From assembly GCF_002163715.1 (NCBI RefSeq), contig NZ_CP015698.1, positions 1,550,001 to 1,614,000 on the forward strand: a stretch of 64,000 nucleotides of DNA. Direction: 5' to 3'. Below are positions 8,493 through 17,565 of the stretch, in pieces. The notes under the pieces were generated by a model, which saw only the letters and a list, made by a program, of their open reading frames with translations, did no database searches and was not told the DNA's origin. Both the position numbers and the translations under genes were made by a program. This DNA is from Curvibacter sp. AEP1-3. GTDB taxonomy: Bacteria > Pseudomonadota > Gammaproteobacteria > Burkholderiales > Burkholderiaceae_C. The stretch's first letter is position 1. Each line of letters starts with the position of its first letter.

Positions 8493-9344
8493 ATGAGTGC
8501 GCCCATCCTTGAGTCAGCATCTCCCTGGTTTGTCGATTTCCAGGATGTCTGGCTTGCTTACAACGATGAGCTTCTGAAGCAGAACCACTTTGCGGTCGAA
8601 GCTATCGACCTGCAAGTGCGCAAGGGGGAGTTCATTGCCATCGTCGGCCCGTCCGGCTGTGGCAAGTCCACCTTCATGAAGCTGACCACCGGTCTGAAGA
8701 TGCCCTCCAAGGGCAAGATCCTGATTGACAACGAGCCGGTAACCGGCCCGTTGAAGATTTCCGGCATGGCCTTCCAGGCGCCGTCCCTGTTGCCTTGGCG
8801 CACCACGGTCGACAACGTGCTCTTGCCTCTGGAAATCGTGGAGCCTTACCGCAGCAACTTCAAAGCCAAGCGCAAAGAATATGAAGAGCGTGCGCGCAAG
8901 CTGCTGCAAAAAGTGGGCTTGGGCGGCTATGAAGACAAGTTCCCGTGGCAGCTCTCGGGGGGCATGCAGCAGCGGGCCAGCATCTGCCGCGCACTGATCC
9001 ATGAACCCAAGATGCTGCTGCTCGACGAGCCCTTCGGCGCGCTGGATGCCTTCACCCGCGAGGAGCTGTGGTGCATCTTGCGCGACTTATGGACCGAGCA
9101 ACAGTTCAACGTGATTCTGGTGACGCACGACTTGCGTGAATCGGTGTTCCTGGCCGACACGGTCTATGTCATGAGCAAGAGCCCCGGCCGCTTTGTGGTG
9201 AAGCGCGAGATCGACCTGCCGCGCCCGCGCGACCTGGAGATCACCTACACCAAAGAGTTCACCGACATCGTGCACGAGTTGCGAGGGCACATCGGCGCCA
9301 TGCGCTCGAACGCCCCGGCCGCCTCTGGCGCTATCACCCAATAA
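8493..9344 (+). CDS. ABC transporter ATP-binding protein
   Basis: The 283-residue ATPase of the importer, on the cytoplasmic face. Walker A is GPSGCGKST, the Q-loop lies in MAFQAPSLLPW, the signature is LSGGMQQR, and Walker B is MLLLDEPFGALD followed by a THDLRES switch His. It resembles SsuB/TauB/NrtD-type ATPases. The gene is packed between the binding-protein and permease genes with gaps of 2 and 9 bases. Confidence 0.9.
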   Translation: MSAPILESASPWFVDFQDVWLAYNDELLKQNHFAVEAIDLQVRKGEFIAIVGPSGCGKSTFMKLTTGLKMPSKGKILIDNEPVTGPLKISGMAFQAPSLLPWRTTVDNVLLPLEIVEPYRSNFKAKRKEYEERARKLLQKVGLGGYEDKFPWQLSGGMQQRASICRALIHEPKMLLLDEPFGALDAFTREELWCILRDLWTEQQFNVILVTHDLRESVFLADTVYVMSKSPGRFVVKREIDLPRPRDLEITYTKEFTDIVHELRGHIGAMRSNAPAASGAITQ

Positions 9345-9353
9345 AGGCTGCCC

Positions 9354-10121
9354 ATGAGCAAAAAACAAATTGAGACCTGGGCACCGTGGGTGCTGCTGGT
9401 GGTCTTCATTCTGCTGTGGCAATTGCTGTGCAGCGTATTTGACGTGTCGGAGTTCGTCTTCCCCAGCCCGGTACGTATCTGGACACAGTTCTGGGAGTTC
9501 AAGGGCATCATTGCCGGCCACGCTTGGCGCACCTTCTGGGTGACCATGGCGGGCTTCGGCATTGCCATTGTGGTGGGGGTGTTGCTGGGCTTTGTGATCG
9601 GCAGTTCGCGACTGGCCTATGCGGCGGTGTACCCGCTGATGACGGCATTCAATGCACTGCCTAAAGCTGCGTTTGTGCCCATCCTCGTGGTCTGGTTCGG
9701 CATCGGCGTGGGCCCGGCCATCCTGACAGCTTTTTTGATCAGCTTTTTCCCGATCATGGTGAACATTGCCACCGGCCTGGCCACCCTGGAGCCGGAGCTG
9801 GAAGACGTGTTGCGCGTGCTGGGCGCCAAGCGCTGGGATGTATTGGTGAAGGTGGGGCTGCCCCGCTCCATGCCTTACTTCTACGGCTCGCTCAAAGTCG
9901 CCATCACCCTGGCGTTTGTGGGTACCACGGTGTCCGAGATGACAGCCGCCAACGAAGGCATCGGCTACCTGCTGATCAGTGCAGGCTCGGCCATGCAAAT
10001 GGGCTTGGCATTTGCCGGCTTGGTGGTGGTGGGCGCCATGGCCATGGTGATGTACGAACTGTTCAGCGCGATCGAAAAGCACACTACCGCCTGGGCGCAT
10101 CGCGGCTCGCAGAACCACTGA
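9354..10121 (+). CDS. ABC transporter permease
   Basis: A 255-residue integral membrane subunit with about six hydrophobic segments and the binding-protein-dependent EAA-like loop (LEDVLRVLGAKRWDVLVKVGLP). It pairs with the ATPase encoded just upstream. Its stop overlaps the start of the deaminase gene (TGATG), which shows translational coupling and supports a shared substrate pathway. Confidence 0.9.
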   Translation: MSKKQIETWAPWVLLVVFILLWQLLCSVFDVSEFVFPSPVRIWTQFWEFKGIIAGHAWRTFWVTMAGFGIAIVVGVLLGFVIGSSRLAYAAVYPLMTAFNALPKAAFVPILVVWFGIGVGPAILTAFLISFFPIMVNIATGLATLEPELEDVLRVLGAKRWDVLVKVGLPRSMPYFYGSLKVAITLAFVGTTVSEMTAANEGIGYLLISAGSAMQMGLAFAGLVVVGAMAMVMYELFSAIEKHTTAWAHRGSQNH

Positions 10122-10594
10122 TGACGCCTGAACAGATAGCCCGCCACCTGCTGCGTGCCAACGCAGTGGCGCAGCGCGCCCTGACATTGGGAAAACACCC
10201 GTTCGGCGCCATTCTGGTGGCGCCGGATGGGGAAACAGTTTTGGCGGAGCAAGGCAATGTGGATACGGTCAACCATGCCGAATCCACCCTGGCGCGCACG
10301 GCAGCCACCAACTTCACTGCGGATTACCTGTGGGGCTGCACGCTGGTCACCACTGTGGAACCTTGCGCCATGTGCGCGGGCACGCAGTACTGGGCCAATA
10401 TCGGCACCCTGGTGTTCGGCATGACGGAACGCCAACTCCTGGAGCTCACTGGCAACCACGAAGAAAACCCGACGATGGACCTGCCCAGCCGCACAGTGCT
10501 GGCAGCAGGCCAGAAGCAGGTCACCGTCATCGGGCCGGTGCCTGCAGTCGAAGAGGCCATCGCCGCCTTGCATCAACACTTCTGGCAGCGCTGA
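10121..10594 (+). CDS. Nucleoside/guanine deaminase (CDA superfamily)
   Basis: A 157-residue zinc deaminase with the ligand set HAE (VNHAESTLA) and PCxxC (VEPCAMCAG). Length and motifs fit the guanine deaminase/TadA-like branch. Coupled by start-stop overlap to an importer in a purine operon, the likely reaction is guanine to xanthine, or deamination of a related base, rather than tRNA editing. A TadA assignment cannot be excluded from the motif alone, but TadA genes are not normally coupled to importers. Confidence 0.82.
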   Translation: MTPEQIARHLLRANAVAQRALTLGKHPFGAILVAPDGETVLAEQGNVDTVNHAESTLARTAATNFTADYLWGCTLVTTVEPCAMCAGTQYWANIGTLVFGMTERQLLELTGNHEENPTMDLPSRTVLAAGQKQVTVIGPVPAVEEAIAALHQHFWQR

Positions 10595-10624
10595 AGCTCC
10601 ACCAACGCACACAACAATTGAGCC

Positions 10625-11455
10625 ATGGTTTGGCACGCACGTTTACAACTGGATTACCGCCTCGAAGCAGAGCGCTGCGTGGCCCGCTACGAGCACAGCG
10701 GCCCGCTGCGTATCCTGCAAAGCCTTTACCCTGAAGGCGATGGAATTTGTCACAACGTACTGGTACACCCGCCTGGTGGACTGGTGGGCGGAGACACACT
10801 GAGCCTGAACATCACGGTGGGCAGCGGCGCACACGGCCTGATCACCACGCCGGGCGCGACACGCTTTTACCGCTCCGAAGGTCCGGTAGCCACCCAGGAA
10901 ACCAGCCTCACCCTGAAAGAGGGTGCACGCTTGGAATGGCTGCCGCTGGAGGCGATTTGCTATGACGCCTGCCATGCGGTAAACCGCCTGCGCCTGCAAC
11001 TCGCCCCCGGAGCCCAGTGCCTGGGCTGGGATGTGACCGCGCTGGGCCTGCCCCATGCGCAACTGCCTTTTCTGAAAGGCAGTCTGGAACAACACCTGGA
11101 GATTCCCGGCGTCTGGTTGGAGCGCGGCACCTTGCGCGCAAATGACCAACGGCTGATGAATGGCCCTACCGGGCTGGACGGGAATCGCTGCCTAGCGACC
11201 TTGTTTTTTGCCAGCGGAACGCCCTGGAGCCGCGCCGACAAAGAAGCCTTGCTAGATATGGCGCGGGCAACCTTGAAAGACCACACCCTGGCAACGACTG
11301 CAGGCGCCACCAGCCCCAACACCCGCACCCTGGTACTCCGGGTGCTTGCACCCACTGTGGAGCCTGCCATGCAATTGCTGCGCGCTGTGCGCAAGCAGTG
11401 GCGTACCCATGCATGGCAACTTACAGGTCAGGACCCGCGCATCTGGGCCATGTAA
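10625..11455 (+). CDS. ureD: Urease accessory protein UreD
   Basis: A 276-residue scaffold that joins UreF and UreG on apo-urease during nickel insertion. The N-terminus (WHARLQLDYRLEAERCVARYEHSGPLR split here by family blocks), HNVLVHPPGG and TTPGATRFYRS are typical UreD sequence. It starts 31 bases after the deaminase gene and may be read from the same promoter. Unusually it is not beside ureABC: the rest of the urease operon begins about 20 kb downstream. Confidence 0.92.
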   Translation: MVWHARLQLDYRLEAERCVARYEHSGPLRILQSLYPEGDGICHNVLVHPPGGLVGGDTLSLNITVGSGAHGLITTPGATRFYRSEGPVATQETSLTLKEGARLEWLPLEAICYDACHAVNRLRLQLAPGAQCLGWDVTALGLPHAQLPFLKGSLEQHLEIPGVWLERGTLRANDQRLMNGPTGLDGNRCLATLFFASGTPWSRADKEALLDMARATLKDHTLATTAGATSPNTRTLVLRVLAPTVEPAMQLLRAVRKQWRTHAWQLTGQDPRIWAM

Positions 11456-11467
11456 CTACCCTGTTCA

Positions 11468-13210
11468 ATGGCCATTGGCGCCACCATAATGGCACCAATG
11501 GCCGCTCTCGATTCGGATTTCTCGACCTGCTCTGCCCTGGTGGTAGACGGCAATCCGACATCGCGCTCGATTCTGGTGTCGCAGCTGCGCGACTTCGGAG
11601 TTGCGAGCGTCGCCCAAGCGGCCCGCGCAGTGGATGCCCGTCGTCAACTGGAGTTCCGCACCTTCGACTTTGTGCTGTGCGAGCAACACTTTCCCACTGA
11701 TGCCATGTCCGGGCAGGATCTGCTGGACGACTTGCGCCGCAACCAGCTGCTGCCCTTCTCCACCGTGTTCATCATGATCACTGGTGAAGCCACCTACGCC
11801 AAGGTGGCGGAAGCCGCCGAATCGGCCCTGGACGGCTACATGCTCAAGCCGCACAAAGCGACCCAACTCGGTGAACGGCTGGTAGCCGCACGGGTGCGGA
11901 AAGTGTCTCTGCAGGGCATTTTCACTGCCATTGAAGAAGAGGACTTCGAAGAGGCCGCGCGCCTGTGTCTCGATCGGTTTGAGGCCAGAGGCCAGTTCTG
12001 GCTGTATGCGGCGCGGGTAGGTGCCGAGTTGTTGCTGCGACTGGGCCGCTGCATTGAGGCGCAAACCTTGTACAAGGCAGTCGTCGACGCCAAAACACTG
12101 CCTTGGGCCAAGTTGGGTGTTGCACGCTCGCAGTTGGAGGCCGGCCAGATTAACCAGGCCACCAGCACTCTCGAAAAATTGATAGGCGAAGACGCGAATT
12201 ACGCCGATGCCTATGACGTCATGGGTCGGGCCCAGTTCGAGTTAGGCCGTTTTGACAAGGCTCTGGAAACCTACAAAATGGCCGCCACGCTCACGCCAGC
12301 CTCCATCAGCCGGGTACAGAACCTGGCCATGATGACCTACTATTCCGGCGACCACGAGGAGGCCGAAAAGCTGCTCGACAAGACCACGCGCTTGGGGCTC
12401 GACTCCAAGATGTTTGACGCACAAACACTGGTGCTGCTGGCCTTTACCCGACTGGGCACCGCAGACCGCAAGGGCCTGCAGCGCTGCTATGACGATTTTC
12501 TGAGGCTTATCGATAAAGATGAGGGCAACGCACGCCTAAGGCGCCTGGCTGCCATCGTGGAAGCACTCAACCTCATACAGCAGCACCAGTTTGCCCGGTC
12601 AGTGGACGCAGTGCGGGAGATGGCAAAGACCGTGCGGGAGCCCCAATTTGATTTTGAATCTGCCAGCAACCTCGTGGCTCTGATGGCGCAACTGTCGGCC
12701 AAAGCCATCCAGCTCAATGAGCTGGAGGAAACCATTGATGTCATCGGCCGTCGCTTTTGCAGCAACCGCTCATTAACGGAGCTGCTTGCAGCCAGTGCCG
12801 TGTCCCATCCGCCTTATGCCGACCGGCTGAGACTGGCCCAGTCGCAAGTGCTGGAGTTTGCAGAAACGGCCATGGCACTGAGCCTTGCAGGCGACCCGAC
12901 CAATGCCGTCAAAAACCTGATCCTGCATGGCCGCGACACACTCAACTCAAGGCTGATCGACAACGCCTACCAGTTGCTGCAAAAGCACAGTGCCAAAGTC
13001 AAGGGAGCGCCCGAGCTGCAGGACATGGTGCAGCAGCTCAAGGCGCGATGCGGGCCTTTGGTCAACCGCGCGTCTCTGGGCGAGCAAAAGCGCCAGGCCG
13101 GTGGGTTGGCTTTGCTCACCGGCAAACGGGTTGCTCCGGAAATCGGCAAACTGCCGGACCCGCCACCCGCCTCTCTGCCACCGGCAGAAGAACTGCTGCC
13201 AGGCGTCTAA
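11468..13210 (+). CDS. Receiver-like domain plus TPR repeats
   Basis: A 580-residue protein with a CheY-like N-terminal domain (about residues 15-140) followed by several tetratricopeptide-like helical repeats (about 160-500), including a good TPR unit around DAYDVMGRAQFELGRFDKAL. In the receiver the phospho-acceptor position carries Glu (VLCEQHFP, Glu72) instead of Asp, while the Thr (MITGEA) and Lys (LKPHK) of the active site remain. It is therefore a pseudo-receiver or one fixed in an active-like state. It lies 12 bases after ureD and overlaps the urtE stop tail to tail by three bases. ATGs at 11489 and 11498 are alternative starts. Function unknown; a protein-protein scaffold is likely. 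Confidence 0.8.
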   Translation: MAIGATIMAPMAALDSDFSTCSALVVDGNPTSRSILVSQLRDFGVASVAQAARAVDARRQLEFRTFDFVLCEQHFPTDAMSGQDLLDDLRRNQLLPFSTVFIMITGEATYAKVAEAAESALDGYMLKPHKATQLGERLVAARVRKVSLQGIFTAIEEEDFEEAARLCLDRFEARGQFWLYAARVGAELLLRLGRCIEAQTLYKAVVDAKTLPWAKLGVARSQLEAGQINQATSTLEKLIGEDANYADAYDVMGRAQFELGRFDKALETYKMAATLTPASISRVQNLAMMTYYSGDHEEAEKLLDKTTRLGLDSKMFDAQTLVLLAFTRLGTADRKGLQRCYDDFLRLIDKDEGNARLRRLAAIVEALNLIQQHQFARSVDAVREMAKTVREPQFDFESASNLVALMAQLSAKAIQLNELEETIDVIGRRFCSNRSLTELLAASAVSHPPYADRLRLAQSQVLEFAETAMALSLAGDPTNAVKNLILHGRDTLNSRLIDNAYQLLQKHSAKVKGAPELQDMVQQLKARCGPLVNRASLGEQKRQAGGLALLTGKRVAPEIGKLPDPPPASLPPAEELLPGV

Positions 13211-13899
13211 ATGGCCACCAAGCCACGCACGCCGTCAACTTCCATGTTCTGGCCCATGCCACGCGCAAGCACCGCGCCACGCTCCATCACGATGTAGTTG
13301 TCCGCCAACTCCTGGGCAAAGTCGTAGTACTGCTCCACCAGCAGAATGGCCATGTCGCCACGGTCTGCCAGCATGCGGATCACGCGGCCGATATCCTTGA
13401 TGATGCTGGGTTGGATACCTTCGGTAGGCTCATCGAGGATCAGAACCTTGGGGCCCGCCGCCAATGCACGCGCAATCGCCAGCTGTTGCTGTTGCCCGCC
13501 GGACAAGTCGCCGCCCCGGCGGTGCAACATCTGCTGAAGCACCGGAAACAGTTCAAACAGCTCAGCCGGAATAGGGGTGCCGGCAGGCTTGTAAGCCAAG
13601 CCCATACGGAGGTTTTCTTCCACAGTAAGTCGAGCAAAAATCTCGCGACCCTGTGGCACAAAGCCCATTCCCAGGCGGGCACGCTCATAAGGCGTGAGCT
13701 TGTGGATTTCCTTCCCGCCCATGGAGATGATGCCGGACTTGATGGGCACCAGGCCCATCAGCGATTTGAGCAGTGTGGTCTTGCCTACGCCGTTGCGGCC
13801 CAGGATGACCTTGACCTTGCCGACCTCGGCCTCCAGACTCACGTCCCTCAAAATGTGGGAGCCACCGTAGTACTGGTTGATGTTTTTTACTTCAAGCAT
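13207..13899 (-). CDS. urtE: Urea ABC transporter ATP-binding protein UrtE
   Basis: A LivF-type ATPase of 230 residues for the high-affinity urea importer. It shows Walker A GRNGVGKTT, signature LSGGQQQQ, Walker B VLILDEPTEGIQPS and LVEQYYDFA at the switch region; the EGIQPSII and EQYYDFA wording is characteristic of UrtE. It is the last gene of the minus-strand urtABCDE operon and ends tail to tail with the receiver-TPR gene. Confidence 0.92.
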   Translation of the reverse strand: MLEVKNINQYYGGSHILRDVSLEAEVGKVKVILGRNGVGKTTLLKSLMGLVPIKSGIISMGGKEIHKLTPYERARLGMGFVPQGREIFARLTVEENLRMGLAYKPAGTPIPAELFELFPVLQQMLHRRGGDLSGGQQQQLAIARALAAGPKVLILDEPTEGIQPSIIKDIGRVIRMLADRGDMAILLVEQYYDFAQELADNYIVMERGAVLARGMGQNMEVDGVRGLVAI

Positions 13900-13911
13900 G
13901 GCGAATCAACC

Positions 13912-14793
13912 TCAACGGCCCAAATAAACTTCAATCACACGCTCATCGGCCTGCACCTGATCCAGCGTGCCCTGGGCCAATACCGAGCCGTCACACAATA
14001 CGGTGACGATGTCACTGATGGTGCGGATAAAGCTCATGTCGTGTTCCACCACCATCAGGGAATGTTTGCCCTTGAGGCTCAAAAACAGCTCAGCGGTGCG
14101 CTCGGTTTCCTCATCCGTCATACCGGCCACCGGTTCATCCAACAGCAGGAGCTTGGGATCTTGCATCAGCAACATGCCGATCTCCAGCCACTGCTTCTGT
14201 CCGTGGCTCAGGTTGCCGGCGAGACGTCCCACACTGTCTGCGAGGTGAATGGTGTGCAGGATGTCTGCCAGACGGTCCCGCTGTGCAGAGTCCAGCTTGA
14301 AGAACATGGAAGCTTTGACGCCCTTGTCGGTCTTCAAGGCCAGTTCCAGGTTCTCAAACACCGAGAGTTGCTCAAACACGGTGGGCTTTTGGAACTTGCG
14401 CCCGATGCCCAGCTGTGCGATCTCGGACTCTTTGTAGCGCAGCAGATCGATGGTGCTGCCGAAGTACACGGTGCCGCTGTCCGGCCGCGTCTTGCCGGTG
14501 ATGATGTCCATCATCGTAGTCTTGCCCGCGCCATTGGGCCCGATGATGCAGCGAAGCTCGCCGGGCGCGATGTCCAGCGACAGGTTGTTGATGGCCTTGA
14601 AGCCATCGAAACTCACGTTCACATCTTCCAGGTAAAGAATGCGCCCATGGGTCACATCCACTTCGCCCTGGTTGGCTAGCCGGCCGAACCCTGCAGTGCG
14701 ACCGCCTGACTCGGTCTGAGCTGTCTGTTCGGCCAGTGCGGCCAAGCGCGCCTCTACGCGGCGCGCGCCTTGTTCCAACAGATCGGGAGTCAT
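13912..14793 (-). CDS. urtD: Urea ABC transporter ATP-binding protein UrtD
   Basis: A LivG-type ATPase of 293 residues, with Walker A GPNGAGKTT, signature NLSHGQKQWLEIG and Walker B LLLLDEPVAGMTDEE. The LSHGQKQWLEI and GMTDEET blocks distinguish UrtD from amino-acid LivG. An N-terminal extension of about 50 residues, Ala/Glu/Arg-rich, precedes the ATPase fold. Its ATG overlaps the urtC stop (ATGA), indicating coupled translation. Confidence 0.92.
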   Translation of the reverse strand: MTPDLLEQGARRVEARLAALAEQTAQTESGGRTAGFGRLANQGEVDVTHGRILYLEDVNVSFDGFKAINNLSLDIAPGELRCIIGPNGAGKTTMMDIITGKTRPDSGTVYFGSTIDLLRYKESEIAQLGIGRKFQKPTVFEQLSVFENLELALKTDKGVKASMFFKLDSAQRDRLADILHTIHLADSVGRLAGNLSHGQKQWLEIGMLLMQDPKLLLLDEPVAGMTDEETERTAELFLSLKGKHSLMVVEHDMSFIRTISDIVTVLCDGSVLAQGTLDQVQADERVIEVYLGR

Positions 14794-15893
14794 GCTTTCC
14801 CTCCCTTCAGTTTCTTGATCAATCCCACCACGCCGTCGGGCAGGAACAAGGTGACACCAATGAAGAGCGCACCGAGGAAATAGAGCCAGAACTCAGGGTA
14901 AGTCACCGTGAGCCAGCTCTTGGCACCGTTGACCAAGAAGGCCCCCACGATGGGCCCGATCAGCGTCGCCCGCCCACCCACAGCGGCCCAGATGGCAATC
15001 TCAATCGAGTTGGCCGGGCTCATCTCACTCGGGTTGATGATGCCGACCTGAGGCACATAGAGCGCGCCGGCCACGCCGCACATCATGGCCGAGATGGTCC
15101 AGATGGTGAGCTTGTAGCCCAGCGTGGAATAGCCGCTGAACATGACGCGGCTCTCCGCATCCCGCACCGCCTGCAACACCCTGCCGAACTTGCTGCCCAC
15201 CAGCCAGCGGGCCAGCAGGAAGAACAGCAGCAAAGTCACCGAAGTCATGACGAACAAGGTCATGCGCATGCTGGTGGTGGCAATCGGGATGTCCAGAATT
15301 CGCTTGAAGTCAGTGAAGCCGTTGTTGCCACCAAAGCCGGTTTCATTGCGGAAGAAGAGCAACATGGCCGCAAATGTCATCGCCTGGGTGATGATGGAAA
15401 AGTAAACCCCCTTGATGCGCGAGCGGAAGGCAAAGTAGCCGAACACAAAGGCCACCAGCCCCGGCACGGCCACTACCAAAAACAGCGTGGCACCGAAGCT
15501 GCCGGACAACGCCCAATGCCAAGGCAATTCTTTCCAGTCCAGGAACACCATGAAGTCCGGCAAATTGCTTTTGTAGTTGCCATCCAGCCCGATCTGACGC
15601 ATCAGGTACATGCCCATGGCATAGCCGCCCAGCGCGAAGAACAGGCCGTGGCCCAGACTCAGGATGCCGGTGTAGCCCCAGATGAGGCCCATGGCGAGTG
15701 CGCAAATGGAATAGCACATGATCTTGGCCGTGAGTGCCACCGCAAAATCGCTCAGGTGCAGGGCACTGCCCGCAGGCACCATCAGGTTCAGTACCGGCAC
15801 CAGGGCGCACAAGACAATCAGCGCAGCCAACCATGCGGCCCAACCGGCGCGCGTCAGCAAAGGTTGCGGAGTGGGTAAGGAAATGTTGCTCAT
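14790..15893 (-). CDS. urtC: Urea ABC transporter permease UrtC
   Basis: A LivM-type permease of 367 residues with about ten hydrophobic segments; GYTGILSLGHGLFFALGGYA is the conserved branched-chain-permease motif. Together with UrtB it forms the channel for urea. The start overlaps the urtB stop by four bases and the stop overlaps the urtD start by four bases. Confidence 0.92.
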   Translation of the reverse strand: MSNISLPTPQPLLTRAGWAAWLAALIVLCALVPVLNLMVPAGSALHLSDFAVALTAKIMCYSICALAMGLIWGYTGILSLGHGLFFALGGYAMGMYLMRQIGLDGNYKSNLPDFMVFLDWKELPWHWALSGSFGATLFLVVAVPGLVAFVFGYFAFRSRIKGVYFSIITQAMTFAAMLLFFRNETGFGGNNGFTDFKRILDIPIATTSMRMTLFVMTSVTLLLFFLLARWLVGSKFGRVLQAVRDAESRVMFSGYSTLGYKLTIWTISAMMCGVAGALYVPQVGIINPSEMSPANSIEIAIWAAVGGRATLIGPIVGAFLVNGAKSWLTVTYPEFWLYFLGALFIGVTLFLPDGVVGLIKKLKGGKA

Positions 15894-17470
15894 GCTTCTG
15901 CGCTCCGGCCCTTCATGGCAAAGATGCCTTGCGGACGCTTCTGGATAAAGACAATGATGAAAACCAGCACAGCGATCTTGGCCAGCACCGCACCGGTCCA
16001 GCCCTCGAGGAACTTGTTCAAAATGCCGAGGCCCATGGCCGCATACACGGTTCCGGCCAGCTGGCCCACACCGCCCAGCACCACCACCATGAAGGAATCC
16101 ACGATGTAGCCTTGGCCCAGGTCAGGCCCCACGTTGCCCACCTGGCTCAGAGCGCAGCCGGCCAAACCGGCAATGCCAGACCCCAGCGCAAAGGCGTAAG
16201 TGTCAATGCGGGCCGTGTTCACACCCATGCAGCTCGCAATCGGGCGGTTCTGAGTCACTCCGCGCACGAACAGGCCCAGGCGTGTTTTCTCAATCAGGAA
16301 CCAGACACCTACCAGCACTGCCACTGCAAAGGCGACGATGATCAAGCGGTTGTAGGGCAAGGAGAGGTTGCCCAGCAGCTGTACGCCACCACTCATCCAA
16401 CTCGGGTTTTCCACGCCGACGTTTTGCGCCCCGAACAGGGTGCGCACCAGCTGCATCAGCATCAGGCTGATACCCCAGGTCGCCAGCAAAGTCTCCAGCG
16501 GACGGCCGTACAGGAAACGGATGACGCTGCGCTCCAGGGCGGCACCCACCAGCGCCGAGGTCATGAATGCCACCGGCACTGCGGCCAGCAAATACCAGTC
16601 GAACGCGCCGGGCAGGTATTTCTGGAACAGTACCTGGACCACATAGGTAGCGTAGGCGCCGATCATCATCAGCTCGCCGTGGGCCATATTGATTACGCCC
16701 ATCAAACCGTAGGTGATGGCCAACCCCAAAGCGACTAACAGCAGGATGGAACCCAGGCTGATGCCACTGAAGATGGCACCCAGGCGGTCTCCCCACGCGA
16801 GGCGGGCCTCGACGGTGCCCAAGCTTTTTTGCAGTGCGGCCTTCACGTTGCCGTCTGTTTCAGCCTGCAAGCGCTCCACCAACAATGTTTTGGTGGCGGC
16901 CTGTGCGCTATCGCCCAACTGCGTGGCAGCTTCCAAGCGCTTGGCCGGGTCTTCGCTGCCCAGCATGGCCGCAGCGCGCAGCAACTGCAGTTTTTCCTTG
17001 AGGTCCGGGGCAGTCTCGTTGGCCAGCGCTTTATCCAGCAGAGGCAGCTTGCCGGCATCCACCTGCCCGCCCAGGGTCTTGATCGCTGCGCGACGCACCG
17101 CCACATCGGGCGACAGGAGCTTGACCGCAGCCAGCGCGGTATCCAGCTCGCCGCGCATGCGGTTGTTGTTCATGACGTCTTCGGCGGTATCGGGCACAGC
17201 GACTTCCGCCTGGGTGACCGGGTCCACGCCCTTGCCGTCAACCACCATCACCGGCACTTCGCCCACGAGCTTGACGGCATCATCCGAGAGCGCCTGGATG
17301 AAACGCACCGTGCGTTCATCGGCACTTTCCACCGCTTTTTGCAATGCCGCCACGCGGGCATCGCTCTCGCCGGATGCCATGGCTTTTGCCTCTTCAGCGC
17401 TCAGCGCATATGCGCGAGCAGCTATCAAAAGCATAGCAATCATCAGCCATTGAAAAATTCGTTTTGGCAT
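15890..17470 (-). CDS. urtB: Urea ABC transporter permease UrtB, with periplasmic N-domain
   Basis: A LivH-type permease of 526 residues. Residues 1-24 are a signal peptide, about 25-215 an Ala-rich helical periplasmic domain seen in proteobacterial UrtB, and about 220-526 the membrane domain with the GVINMAHGELMMIGAYATY motif. A TTG at 17500 opens the frame earlier, but ATG 17470 has GGAGAG eight bases upstream and begins a proper signal peptide, so it was chosen. The signal-peptide core and cleavage region (LLIAARAYALSA) are encoded by a copy of the dispersed repeat (17396-17436). Confidence 0.92.
   Translation of the reverse strand: MPKRIFQWLMIAMLLIAARAYALSAEEAKAMASGESDARVAALQKAVESADERTVRFIQALSDDAVKLVGEVPVMVVDGKGVDPVTQAEVAVPDTAEDVMNNNRMRGELDTALAAVKLLSPDVAVRRAAIKTLGGQVDAGKLPLLDKALANETAPDLKEKLQLLRAAAMLGSEDPAKRLEAATQLGDSAQAATKTLLVERLQAETDGNVKAALQKSLGTVEARLAWGDRLGAIFSGISLGSILLLVALGLAITYGLMGVINMAHGELMMIGAYATYVVQVLFQKYLPGAFDWYLLAAVPVAFMTSALVGAALERSVIRFLYGRPLETLLATWGISLMLMQLVRTLFGAQNVGVENPSWMSGGVQLLGNLSLPYNRLIIVAFAVAVLVGVWFLIEKTRLGLFVRGVTQNRPIASCMGVNTARIDTYAFALGSGIAGLAGCALSQVGNVGPDLGQGYIVDSFMVVVLGGVGQLAGTVYAAMGLGILNKFLEGWTGAVLAKIAVLVFIIVFIQKRPQGIFAMKGRSAEA
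17396..17436 (-). repeat. Dispersed ~45-bp repeat, copy C (inside urtB signal peptide)
   Basis: Minus strand CTATGCTTTTGATAGCTGCT then CGCGCATATGCGCTGAGCGC. Shares 18 identical bases (ATAGCTGCTCGCGCATAT) with the intergenic copy at 41397. It encodes signal-peptide residues of UrtB. Confidence 0.8.
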
Positions 17471-17490
17471 ACGCCAATCTCTCCGGGGTA

Positions 17491-17532
17491 AAAACAACAA
17501 GCCGCCACGCCCTTTTCAAGGCTGTGGCGGCT
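17491..17532 (-). terminator. Terminator-like hairpin between urtA and urtB
   Basis: Plus-strand arms AGCCGCCACGCC (17500-17511) and GGCTGTGGCGGCT (17520-17532) pair with one bulge. Read on the minus strand, the hairpin is followed by a T-rich tract (17491-17500). It probably lets only part of the transcription pass from urtA, which needs many copies, into urtBCDE. Confidence 0.65.
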
Positions 17533-17565
17533 CTGGCTAAAAGCTAGCCTCTCCCTGCCTACGCC

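Noticed and set aside
10121..10594. tRNA adenosine deaminase TadA
   Set aside because: Shares the zinc motifs, but coupling to an importer in a purine regulon makes a free base or nucleoside deaminase more likely.
12757..14679. 640-residue open frame on the plus strand
   Set aside because: It is antisense to urtE and urtD and overlaps the end of the receiver-TPR gene; the minus-strand genes have full ABC motifs.
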